A stretch of 44,375 nucleotides of DNA from an uncultured Pseudomonadota bacterium. GTDB lineage: Bacteria > Pseudomonadota > Gammaproteobacteria > Burkholderiales > Methylophilaceae. The translations under genes and the position numbers were made by a program. Every line of letters begins with the position of its first letter. The first letter of the stretch is position 1. Of this stretch, positions 29,741 to 37,434 are shown piece after piece. The notes under the pieces were generated by a model. The model was not told the origin of the DNA and ran no database searches. It saw nothing but the letters and a program-made list of their open reading frames with translations. The DNA lies in contig CAILXF010000022.1 of NCBI GenBank assembly GCA_903838125.1, positions 1 to 44,375 on the forward strand. Direction: 5' to 3'.

Positions 29741-29771
29741 ACAAAGGCCGCGATAGCTGCAACGCCTTTGT
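29741..29771 (+). terminator. Hairpin after czcA
   Basis: ACAAAGGC (29741-29748) and GCCTTTGT (29764-29771) pair perfectly over eight bases around a 15-base loop immediately after the czcA stop. The trailing CTTGG is a poor U tract, so it may be a weak terminator or a 3' stabilising stem. Confidence 0.4.
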
Positions 29772-29781
29772 CTTGGAATTT

Positions 29782-29811
29782 CCTGTTACTTAACAAACAG
29801 TAAGTAACAGG
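29782..29811. other. 11-bp perfect inverted repeat
   Basis: CCTGTTACTTA (29782-29792) and TAAGTAACAGG (29801-29811) form a perfect 11-base stem with an 8-base loop. It is followed by an A run on the plus strand, so it is not a standard terminator in either direction. It lies between the czcA hairpin and the leftward terminator of the small-protein gene and probably contributes to 3'-end structure of czcA mRNA. Confidence 0.45.
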
Positions 29812-29812
29812 C

Positions 29813-29839
29813 AAAAAAAAGGGCGTTGTATCCGCCCTT
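29813..29839 (-). terminator. Intrinsic terminator of the small Ala/Lys-rich protein gene
   Basis: On the minus strand AAGGGCG and CGCCCTT pair around a GATACAA loop and are followed by eight Ts (A run at 29813-29820 on the plus strand). This is a textbook rho-independent terminator 37 bases beyond the stop of the gene at 29876. Confidence 0.85.
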
Positions 29840-29875
29840 GGTACTTCGATCAGAACTAAATAGCTACGTTATTTA

Positions 29876-30121
29876 TTATTTAACTGTAGCTGGTTTAGCA
29901 GAAGCTTTCTTCGCTTTAGCTGCATGTTTCTTAGCTTTTTTAGGCGCAGCCTTAACAGTTGCTGTTGGTTTAGCTACATCAGCTTTAACTTCTGGCGCTG
30001 CTGCAGCAGCTACTGGAGCTTTTGCGGCTTCAGCTGGTTTAGCAGCGTCTGCTGCAAATGCTGTTGAGCCTAAAGATAATGCAAAAGCGCCAGCTAATAA
30101 TGTTGCTAATAATTTATTCAT
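29876..30121 (-). CDS. Small exported Ala/Lys/Pro-rich protein
   Basis: This gene encodes 81 residues from the ATG at 30121, preceded by GGAG six bases upstream; a TTG at 30133 is an unlikely alternative start. A strong signal peptide (MNKLLATLLAGAFALSLGSTAFA) should be removed at AFA-AD. The mature part is low-complexity: an acidic/neutral AAKPAEAAK section, then a basic tail KAAPKKAKKHAAKAKKASAK resembling histone-H1-type repeats. No known domain is visible. It has its own terminator and about 200 bases of upstream DNA, so it is probably monocistronic. Similar low-complexity exported proteins are common in beta- and gammaproteobacteria and lack a known function. Confidence 0.7.
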   Translation of the reverse strand: MNKLLATLLAGAFALSLGSTAFAADAAKPAEAAKAPVAAAAAPEVKADVAKPTATVKAAPKKAKKHAAKAKKASAKPATVK

Positions 30122-30337
30122 TATAATCTCCAAAAATAAGTAAGTATTGCGTTAACAAAGCTGGTTAAGAATTTTTTTAATCTTTTACCATGAATGACAT
30201 CGTAAGCCTCGAAACTGTCACAAACCTTACAAATTTCTTTATGTATCAAATTTATTAAAGCCCGTTACGCTTAAAGCAGGCCTATCGAAGGCAACAAAAA
30301 TAAATGGTCAACCTACATTTCCATTTTACAAAAGTAT

Positions 30338-30943
30338 TTATTGGGCTTGCAGGTATTGCGCTATAGCTTCGATATCAGTTTCTGACAAGCCTTTCACCAC
30401 CTCATGCATGACCACTGCGGCAGGACGTTCATTACCATAAAAGACCTTGAGTTGCCTTGTAAGGTAAACCTCATGTTGACCGCCGAGTCTAGGTGTAGCC
30501 CCCTGGCCTTCACCCTTTTCCCCATGGCAAGCCATGCAAGGTGGAACAGCTTTATCAGGATGACCTTTTGTAAAAATATCTTTGCCTAAGTCATACTTCA
30601 CTTGATCTGAAATTTTACCAAGATGCGAGGGTGTTTTAGTTTCATAAAAAGAGGCCAATTGCTCAATATCTTGATCCGAAAGCCTCGAAGAAATGCCCCA
30701 CATAAATCTCTGAGCATTTTCTTCTGAGCGCGATTTGTCCCTAAATGCTTTCATTTGGGCAATAAAATAAGGTGCTGGTTGCCCTGCAAGCTGAGGGAAA
30801 AGCTCTGAGCTAGTTGTACCCCCTCGCCCGTGACATACTGAACAAAGCTGGCTTTCAAGTTTACTGCCAGATTCTGCTGCAAAAGCAGATGAGACCATAG
30901 CAAAGCCGATTAATCCAAGAGACACCAATATACGATAATTCAT
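30338..30943 (-). CDS. Di-haem periplasmic cytochrome c (c4/class I-like)
   Basis: This is an exported electron carrier. Of three tandem ATGs at 30949, 30946 and 30943, the last has the best spacing (seven bases) from GGAG and gives 201 residues. The signal peptide ends near SSAFAAE. Two haem sites are C34-S-V-C-H38 and C136-M-A-C-H140, each in a class I domain, with candidate axial methionines in FMWGIS and VVMHEVVKGLS. This is the cytochrome c4 arrangement. It follows the haem-barrel gene by 18 bases and would relay electrons between it and the inner membrane. Confidence 0.88.
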   Translation of the reverse strand: MNYRILVSLGLIGFAMVSSAFAAESGSKLESQLCSVCHGRGGTTSSELFPQLAGQPAPYFIAQMKAFRDKSRSEENAQRFMWGISSRLSDQDIEQLASFYETKTPSHLGKISDQVKYDLGKDIFTKGHPDKAVPPCMACHGEKGEGQGATPRLGGQHEVYLTRQLKVFYGNERPAAVVMHEVVKGLSETDIEAIAQYLQAQ

Positions 30944-30961
30944 CATCATTCTCCGATTAGA

Positions 30962-32314
30962 TTAAAAAGCAAACCAAGTGCTAAGGAGCAGTGTGTTTCT
31001 ATCACTTGGCTTTAGGCCCAACCCATCCACTTCTCTAGAACCGTCAAACTTGGTATAACCTGTATATTGCAATGAAACTCTAGCGAATGTCCAAGGATTG
31101 TAATCTAACTGTATGACGTAGCTTTGGGTATCTGGCTTAGTTACAGGATTACTTGAGCTATTAAACGCAAATGCATCATTACTCCCCGTAGTGTTAAAGT
31201 AAGCAAGAGAGGCGCCATATTTTCTGTCGTATAAATAACTCGCTTTAGCCTTGAATGTGTTCAAGTGATTCTGGGGATTACATGGCCCATTTGCGCAAGT
31301 CGAGTCATAACTAGCCCTGTTATCCTGCTTCTCATGCAGAAAAGTAGTCTGCACCGTGACGATATGAGGGTCAGACAAAAACTGATATTGAGCATCTAGA
31401 GCAGTATCTGTTAACCTGTCCGTTGGGCCATAGGGACTTAATGGATCAGGGAATTTATCTACTTGCATACCATACGTACCAAACATCAGCGAATGAGCAC
31501 CCCAATCTTCGTTCCATGCCAAGCGCCAATATGGGTTATTCCTCCCATCTATTCTAGTTACAGAGCCATCATTCCAGTTCTGCCCAGCACTTAAAATACG
31601 GAATGCCTTATTCGCATTTCCATAGAATGACAGTTCACCATATAAATGACGGTCATACCAAACATAGGCGCCCAGACCGGCCACCTGCTGACTAAGGCCA
31701 CCTTCTATAATAGAACTAGTAAAGCTTGGGCCTGGAACGCCAGGTAAATTGGGGCCATTAAATGGAAATCCCCAAGCAGGCGTTGTGTTCCATACATCCT
31801 GCACAGAAGGGTTGTTGTTTAAATTCAAACCAAAGACTGTATTTTTCCCAAGAATATCATGCGTCATAATCAATCTTAGGTCAGTGTTATCCAGTCCACT
31901 ATGCCCTACGAGCTTACCGTCACTATTTGTGATCCCATTGTTTGAGTAAGTCCATTGCACAAACATGCCCGCATAATCGCTCAACTTGCCTGCAGCAAAA
32001 ACTCCTAACACATCAAATTGCGGGTCATTCTGATGTGGCATCATTTGCGCACCAGTATTATCATGATTCTTAGCAACATTGGTCATCGAAAACTGCATCA
32101 TGGCAGCTAGTGGTATCAACTGCCGCTCACCCAAGGTATATCCATTAAGCTTAAACTCTCTACCAAAAGGTGTAAGTTCTGGAAAACTGGTGTGGCATGC
32201 AGCACAATTCATTCCTGTCTGCCGTCCGAAGGATGGAACAGCAAAACTGGTAATAGGAGATAGAGTGATTACGACCGTAACTAGGAATAGTATTGCTTTT
32301 AAAGTTTTTATCAT
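30962..32314 (-). CDS. Outer-membrane barrel protein with an N-terminal c-type haem motif (cytochrome-porin fusion candidate)
   Basis: The product has 450 residues. A signal peptide ends near SFA-VPS (residue 25). One CxxCH motif follows at once, C37-A-A-C-H41, inside the segment FGRQTGMNCAACHTSFPELT. The remaining ~390 residues are alternating aromatic/polar strands without cysteine-haem motifs and end in TWFAF, with the C-terminal Phe of outer-membrane barrels. This layout (about 40-residue monohaem cap plus barrel) is that of Cyc2-type cytochrome-porins, but I cannot say it belongs to the iron-oxidising clade. It is the first gene of a pair with a di-haem cytochrome and lies 36 bases from a predicted FNR-activated start site. 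Nearby genes do not suggest another role. Confidence 0.75.
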   Translation of the reverse strand: MIKTLKAILFLVTVVITLSPITSFAVPSFGRQTGMNCAACHTSFPELTPFGREFKLNGYTLGERQLIPLAAMMQFSMTNVAKNHDNTGAQMMPHQNDPQFDVLGVFAAGKLSDYAGMFVQWTYSNNGITNSDGKLVGHSGLDNTDLRLIMTHDILGKNTVFGLNLNNNPSVQDVWNTTPAWGFPFNGPNLPGVPGPSFTSSIIEGGLSQQVAGLGAYVWYDRHLYGELSFYGNANKAFRILSAGQNWNDGSVTRIDGRNNPYWRLAWNEDWGAHSLMFGTYGMQVDKFPDPLSPYGPTDRLTDTALDAQYQFLSDPHIVTVQTTFLHEKQDNRASYDSTCANGPCNPQNHLNTFKAKASYLYDRKYGASLAYFNTTGSNDAFAFNSSSNPVTKPDTQSYVIQLDYNPWTFARVSLQYTGYTKFDGSREVDGLGLKPSDRNTLLLSTWFAF

Positions 32315-32356
32315 TTTATAAAACCTTTTATATATTAAGGTATAGATTATGTTGGT

Positions 32357-32398
32357 AATATAAAAGATCTCTGTAAGCTCATGTTTGATTTACATCAA
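32357..32398 (-). promoter_or_regulatory. FNR/ANR-type class II promoter of the haem-barrel/cytochrome operon
   Basis: A perfect FNR consensus TTGAT-TTAC-ATCAA lies at 32385-32398. Reading leftward, a TATATT -10 element occupies 32362-32357. If transcription starts at 32350, the FNR box centre (32391.5) is exactly at -41.5, the class II activation position, and no -35 hexamer is needed. The start codon is 36 bases downstream of that predicted site, with an AAGG ribosome-binding site. FNR, ANR or DNR family proteins share this consensus, so low oxygen or nitric oxide is the likely signal. The transcription start itself is inferred. Confidence 0.75.
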
Positions 32399-32562
32399 TC
32401 TTTAATACTTAAGGATAAAAAATAAGTATTATTCGTCTTAGTTCTTAGGTTAAATAAACACTGTCTTTTATTTAAATGATCAAATGCCTACAATGAATAT
32501 CAGATGGTTTGAATAACTTTTAGGTCAGAGAATGACTGTTATGAAGTCTTAAGGGAGATGAT

Positions 32563-33099
32563 ATGCGTGATGAAAAAAAAGAGGTATGGCTGAATTACTT
32601 GGCATTAACAACAGTGATATTTGCTGTTTGTGCGACACTCTCTACTTTTAAGGGTGGAGGTTTTTCTACTAGATCAGTAATATCACAAGAGCAAGCTTCA
32701 GATGAATGGGCCTACTTTCAGGCTAAGGGAATTAAATCCTATATCTACCAAGTGCAAGTAGACAAATTAGAACTCGATTTAATTGAACTTCAGCAAGGTT
32801 CAAACCAAAAGCTTGCATCTACATATGCCGAGAAAATTGCAGATTACAAAAGTAAAATTGAGAAGTATGAAAAAGAAAAGTCAGAGGCTCAAGTAAAAGC
32901 AAAGCAGCTTGAGAGTGTTAGAGATGAAGCTCAAATCCACTCTAAAGCCTTTGGCATGGCAGTTATTTATTTGCAAATTGCAATTCTCTTGTCATCAATA
33001 GCTGGATTGCTGAAAAAGAAAGCTGTATGGTTAGCGGGCACTTTGGCGGGCTTAGTGGGTATGATTTATTTTGCTGATGGTTTTCTCGTATTTTTATAA
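32563..33099 (+). CDS. DUF4337-like membrane protein with central coiled coil
   Basis: This protein has 178 residues. A transmembrane helix near residues 10-28 is followed by a conserved-looking SEQASDEWAYFQAKGIK-type segment. A strongly charged coiled coil follows at about residues 57-122 (KIADYKSKIEKYEKEKSEAQ), then two helices near 125-148 and 152-176. The arrangement matches DUF4337, a family of unknown function. A GGGAG ribosome-binding site precedes the ATG. It is divergent from the haem-barrel operon and shares its 248-base intergenic region, including the FNR box, though no well-spaced promoter places that box at -41.5 for this gene. Confidence 0.75.
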   Translation: MRDEKKEVWLNYLALTTVIFAVCATLSTFKGGGFSTRSVISQEQASDEWAYFQAKGIKSYIYQVQVDKLELDLIELQQGSNQKLASTYAEKIADYKSKIEKYEKEKSEAQVKAKQLESVRDEAQIHSKAFGMAVIYLQIAILLSSIAGLLKKKAVWLAGTLAGLVGMIYFADGFLVFL

Positions 33100-33138
33100 A
33101 AAATACATCGAGTTGTCACTAAGGATAAATCTTCTAAG

Positions 33139-33170
33139 AAAAAGGGTTGGAATAAATTCCAACCCTTTTT
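33139..33170. terminator. Bidirectional intrinsic terminator
   Basis: A 14-base perfect stem (AAAAAGGGTTGGAA / TTCCAACCCTTTTT) closes over a TAAA loop. It gives a T run after the stem on both strands and lies between the convergent DUF4337-like gene and the RND pump gene, so it should stop both transcripts. Confidence 0.92.
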
Positions 33171-33193
33171 CATTTCATAACATCTAGGTAAAC

Positions 33194-36100
33194 TTAAGCC
33201 TTTCTGTTTTCGCCTAATTGCTTCAACTTCTCTTTAAACAAAAGCTTAAAATCATCAACATAACTAAATACTGCAGGTATTACCAATAAACTTAAGAAAG
33301 TAGACGTCATTAAACCACCTATGACGGCCACCGCCATCGGTGAGCGGAATGATGTATCACCAGCACTCCAACCAGCAGCAATTGGCAACATACCTGCACC
33401 CATAGCAATGGTAGTCATCACAATGGGGCGTGCACGCTTATGGCATGCGTCCAACAAGGCATCAAAGCGACTTAATCCGTGCTCACGTTGTGCCAAAATA
33501 GCATATTCAACCAGTAAGATAGAGTTTTTGGTAGCGATTCCCATCAACATAACCAAACCAATTAACGACGGCATAGAAAAACTTTTGTGTGCTACTAATA
33601 ACGCTATAAAAGCCCCCCCTAATGACAGTGGCAAAGCCACCAAGATAGTCAATGGCTGTAAAAAATCCTTAAATAATATTACCAGCACAATATAAATACA
33701 GAGCACCCCAGTGAGCATGGCTAGGGCAAAGCTACCGAAAAGCTCGGTCATTACCTCAGCATCGCCCACTTCAATTTGCCTAACTCCAGCTGGAAGCCTT
33801 TGAATGCTCGGGAGCTTTTTCACTGCAGCAGTAACCTCACCTAAAGTAAGTTTGGATAGCTCCACCTCAATCTGCACATTACGCGAGCGGTCATATCTAT
33901 CAACTACTGCAGGACCGCCTTCTAAGTTAAAACTTGCCACTTGCGCTAGCATAACTGGCCCTTTGGACCCAGGTATAGTTAAGCGCTCCAGCACACTTTG
34001 ATCTTGGCGTGCTTCATCTGCCAGTTGCACTACCACAGGGACTTGGCGCTCACTTAGGTTCAATTTAGCCAAGCCAAAGTCATAGTCGCCATTGGTGGCG
34101 ATACGCAGAGTCTCACTAATGGCACTGCTAGTTACACCCAAATCAGCAGCCTTGTTAAAGTCTGGACGAACAATCATCTCTGGGCGAATTAAGCTGGCAC
34201 TTGAAGCAATATTGCCGATTCCCACTATAGTGCGAAGATCTTGCGTAACGGCCTCTGCCGCACTGCGTAAAGTCACTGGATCATCGCCACTTAACATCAG
34301 CACATACTTCTCACCGGAGCCACCAAGACCGACTTTGCTGCGAACACCTGCTAAATTCATTAGTGCTAATCGCATATCTGCTTCAATTACTTGCTTACGA
34401 GGCCTTGAACCACGATCATCAAGGAGAATTGTTAATGTGGCTTGACGCGTTTCAGCTACACCAGAATTTACAAAGGCATCAGCACCAGCATTACCACCAC
34501 CGACAGCGGTGTAAATAGTTTTAATATGCGGAATATCTTTAATCAGCACTCGGGCCTGCTCCGCCGATTGTGTGGTTTGTGAAAGTGTAGCCCCAGGAGC
34601 CAACTCTAAATAAACTTGGGTTTGGGAGCTGTCATCGGCTGGAAGAAAGCCGGTAGGTAGCAATGGTATTAAGCTGACTGATCCAATTAAGAATAGAACC
34701 GCACTTACTACCGTAATTAATCGATGTTTCAAACACCAGCTAGTTAAACGCATGTATCGTTGCATCATCTTTGTATCAACAGCTTGCCCTGGCATTGGCT
34801 TTAATAGGTAAGCCGACATCATCGGGGTCAGTACCCGTGCAACAACTAAGGAGGCAAAAATTGCAAATGCCGCAGTCCAACCAAACTGCTTAAAAAATTT
34901 ACCCGGAATACCACTCATAAAAGCAGTCGGTAAAAATACGGCAATCAAAGTAAATGTAGTCGCAATCACTGCCAAACCAATTTCATCTGCCGCTTCCATC
35001 GCCGCTTGGTAAGGGGATTTACCCATACGCAAATGACGCACGATATTCTCTACCTCAACAATAGCATCATCAACCAAAATTCCGATTACTAATGATAAGG
35101 CCAATAAGGTCACGATATTAATACTAAAGCCAAAGCTAGCCACGCCGATAAACGCAGGGATCACTGATAAAGGTAATGCCACAGCACATATAAATGTTGC
35201 TCTAACATTACGCAAAAACATAAACACCACCAACACGGCTAATAACGCGCCCTCAATTAGCATGGTCAGTGAAGCTTCATATTCGTCCTGCACGGGTTTT
35301 ACAAAATTAAAGGCTTCAGTAAGCACAACCTCTGGGTATTTAAGCCTAAGTTCAGAAAATGCTTTATTTACACCTGCACCTACCTCAATTTCACTAGCAC
35401 CTTTACTTCGTGAAATTTCAAATCCAACTACTGACTTGCCATCTAAGAGCGCAGATGAACGGGGCTCAGAAAAACCATCACTGACATTAGCCACTTGATT
35501 AAGCTTAATTTTACGTCCATCAGCTAGGGCTAATTCAATCTCAGCGACATCCTGTGCTGAACCAACTGTGGCAACAGTACGCACAGGTTGCTCACTGCCG
35601 CCTAACTTTGTGCGGCCACCCGCGGATTCCATTTGAATGAGTTTTAACTGATGAGAAATTTCTGCAGCCGTAGCATTAAGCGCCTGAAGCTTAGCTGGAT
35701 CCAACTTAACACTAATCTCACGATTAACACCACCAACGCGAGCCACTTTACCTACGCCTTTTACATTCAGCAGTTTTTTTGAAAGCTCATTATCAACAAA
35801 CCAAGAAAGCGCCTCATCATCCATATTTGTGGCGCTAATGGTGTAGGAAAGAATCGGCGTTGCAGCCACATTAAGCTTATTTATTTCAGGGTCACGAAGG
35901 TCACTCGGCAAGTCCGCGCGGACTTGCGCCACAGCAGAACGTATGTCATCCACAGCTTCTTGTACAGGCTTCTCAAGGCGAAATTCAGCCGTGATCGTGA
36001 CTACCCCATCTTGTATCGTGGTGTAAATATGTTTTAAACCCTGCAAAGTGGCGATACTATTTTCTATCTTACGCGCGACATCCGTTTCTAGCTGTGATGG

Positions 36101-36265
36101 GGATGCACCAGGTAGTGATGCCGTAATATTGACCGTGGGTAAATCTAGATCGGGAAAATGTTGTACTTTCATTAACTGATAGCTAATGATGCCAGCGAAG
36201 CTAAGCATCACAAAAAGCATGATGGCGGGAATTGGGTTTCTAATACACCAAGCAGAAATATTCAT
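33194..36265 (-). CDS. RND multidrug efflux pump (HAE1/AcrB family)
   Basis: This is the inner-membrane proton antiporter of a drug-type tripartite pump, with 1023 residues and the standard 12-helix architecture. The N-terminus (MNISAWCIRNPIPAIML) and first periplasmic segment (FPDLDLPTVNITASLPGASP) are typical. Helix 4 carries the adjacent aspartates in GILVDDAIVEVENIV, distinguishing HAE1 pumps from the heavy-metal pump at 26619. It is the last gene of an outer-membrane channel / adaptor / pump operon and ends at a strong bidirectional terminator. Confidence 0.93.
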   Translation of the reverse strand: MNISAWCIRNPIPAIMLFVMLSFAGIISYQLMKVQHFPDLDLPTVNITASLPGASPSQLETDVARKIENSIATLQGLKHIYTTIQDGVVTITAEFRLEKPVQEAVDDIRSAVAQVRADLPSDLRDPEINKLNVAATPILSYTISATNMDDEALSWFVDNELSKKLLNVKGVGKVARVGGVNREISVKLDPAKLQALNATAAEISHQLKLIQMESAGGRTKLGGSEQPVRTVATVGSAQDVAEIELALADGRKIKLNQVANVSDGFSEPRSSALLDGKSVVGFEISRSKGASEIEVGAGVNKAFSELRLKYPEVVLTEAFNFVKPVQDEYEASLTMLIEGALLAVLVVFMFLRNVRATFICAVALPLSVIPAFIGVASFGFSINIVTLLALSLVIGILVDDAIVEVENIVRHLRMGKSPYQAAMEAADEIGLAVIATTFTLIAVFLPTAFMSGIPGKFFKQFGWTAAFAIFASLVVARVLTPMMSAYLLKPMPGQAVDTKMMQRYMRLTSWCLKHRLITVVSAVLFLIGSVSLIPLLPTGFLPADDSSQTQVYLELAPGATLSQTTQSAEQARVLIKDIPHIKTIYTAVGGGNAGADAFVNSGVAETRQATLTILLDDRGSRPRKQVIEADMRLALMNLAGVRSKVGLGGSGEKYVLMLSGDDPVTLRSAAEAVTQDLRTIVGIGNIASSASLIRPEMIVRPDFNKAADLGVTSSAISETLRIATNGDYDFGLAKLNLSERQVPVVVQLADEARQDQSVLERLTIPGSKGPVMLAQVASFNLEGGPAVVDRYDRSRNVQIEVELSKLTLGEVTAAVKKLPSIQRLPAGVRQIEVGDAEVMTELFGSFALAMLTGVLCIYIVLVILFKDFLQPLTILVALPLSLGGAFIALLVAHKSFSMPSLIGLVMLMGIATKNSILLVEYAILAQREHGLSRFDALLDACHKRARPIVMTTIAMGAGMLPIAAGWSAGDTSFRSPMAVAVIGGLMTSTFLSLLVIPAVFSYVDDFKLLFKEKLKQLGENRKA

Positions 36266-36300
36266 GCGGCTATTGGGTCTTTATATAAGCTTATGAGGAA

Positions 36301-37434
36301 TTATTTTTTAATGCTGATGGCAGATACCACTTTAACCACATCGTTATCTGATAAAAATGCGCCACCTAAAGCAACCACTGATTGCTGAGCTTGCAATCCG
36401 CTGACAATTTCTACTAGATTAAGTAGTCGACGACCAGGTTGTACTTTCATTTGCTTCACGATGGTTCTTCCTTGCTCAGATTTCACTACAAACACATAAG
36501 TAAATCCATCACGAAGCACCAATGCTTGTTGGGGTATGGCTAATGCACTTGATTGCCCAGACACAAATTCACCCTTTGCATACATGCCGGCTTTTGCTGT
36601 ATTGTTGGATGGTATGTCTACGTAAATCAAGCTGTTACGTGTTTGCATATCCACTGTCGGTGATAACTTTCGGACTTTTCCACTGAGCTTAGATCCGTCT
36701 GCCACAGTGATATTGACCTGCATACCCACTTTAACTTTGGCAATGTCAGATGACACCACTTCAGCGCGCCACTCTAATCTACTCTGACGTATTAGTCTAA
36801 ATAGTTCGCTACCTGCACTAATGACGGCCCCTACAGTTGCCGTACGGGCTGAAATAACACCACTATCAGGCGCGTAAATCTTGGTATTTTTTAATTGTAT
36901 TTGTTGTGTTTGTACAACCGCTTTCGCTACTTCCACTCTGGCTTTAGCCGTATCAGCAGCGGTGAGATATTGGTCAATCTGTTGGCTAGACATCGCCCCT
37001 GTATTTTGTAGCGTGCGTGCGCGCTCTGCATTAGCTATCGCCTCATGACCTTGCGCTTCAGCTTCCATCAATTTAGCTTTAGCTTGATTTAAATCTGCCA
37101 ACACCGCTTCTTCCGAAAATTCTGCCAGCAACTGGCCCTTAGACACAGTATCACCTACGTTGGCGTGCACCTGTGTCAGGCGCAAGCCATTAGCCTCACT
37201 ACCGATAATGGCTTCCTGCCATGCTGCTATATTGCCATTGGCAAATACTTTAATTGGCAGTGTAATGCGTTGTGCTTGTATCACGTTAACGGTCAGTGCC
37301 GGCCTTGCTACAGAAGCTTCTTTGGCTGTTGCGGCGTGACTCATCATCGATAACATTAAAAACAAAGGCAATAGCTTAGTGATAAGTAATTGGCTTTGTA
37401 AGCCCTGCATAGTGGATATCATGGTTAATCTCAT
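36301..37434 (-). CDS. RND efflux periplasmic adaptor
   Basis: This membrane-fusion protein has 377 residues and connects the HAE1 pump to its outer-membrane channel. A hydrophobic signal segment spans about residues 18-34 (LITKLLPLFLMLSMMSHA). The lipoyl halves are at VHANVGDTVSKGQLLAEF and IYAPDSGVISARTATVG, with an alpha-hairpin between. The chosen ATG overlaps the channel-gene stop (ATGA); Met5 or Met9 would give a more usual signal-peptide length. It precedes the pump gene by 35 bases. Confidence 0.9.
   Translation of the reverse strand: MRLTMISTMQGLQSQLLITKLLPLFLMLSMMSHAATAKEASVARPALTVNVIQAQRITLPIKVFANGNIAAWQEAIIGSEANGLRLTQVHANVGDTVSKGQLLAEFSEEAVLADLNQAKAKLMEAEAQGHEAIANAERARTLQNTGAMSSQQIDQYLTAADTAKARVEVAKAVVQTQQIQLKNTKIYAPDSGVISARTATVGAVISAGSELFRLIRQSRLEWRAEVVSSDIAKVKVGMQVNITVADGSKLSGKVRKLSPTVDMQTRNSLIYVDIPSNNTAKAGMYAKGEFVSGQSSALAIPQQALVLRDGFTYVFVVKSEQGRTIVKQMKVQPGRRLLNLVEIVSGLQAQQSVVALGGAFLSDNDVVKVVSAISIKK

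Noticed and set aside
29782-29820. 11-bp hairpin plus A8 as a terminator of czcA
   Set aside because: The run after the stem is A, not T, on the plus strand; the A run belongs to the leftward terminator at 29813-29839.
29826-30143. 105-codon Ala-rich plus-strand frame
   Set aside because: It is antisense to the small signal-peptide protein, which has a good ribosome-binding site and terminator; the Ala richness comes from the GCx/CTT repeats read backwards.
30962-32314. Calling the haem-barrel protein a Cyc2 iron oxidase
   Set aside because: The layout is similar, but sequence alone does not show the iron-oxidising clade, and the FNR-type promoter suggests use at low oxygen; only the architecture is claimed.
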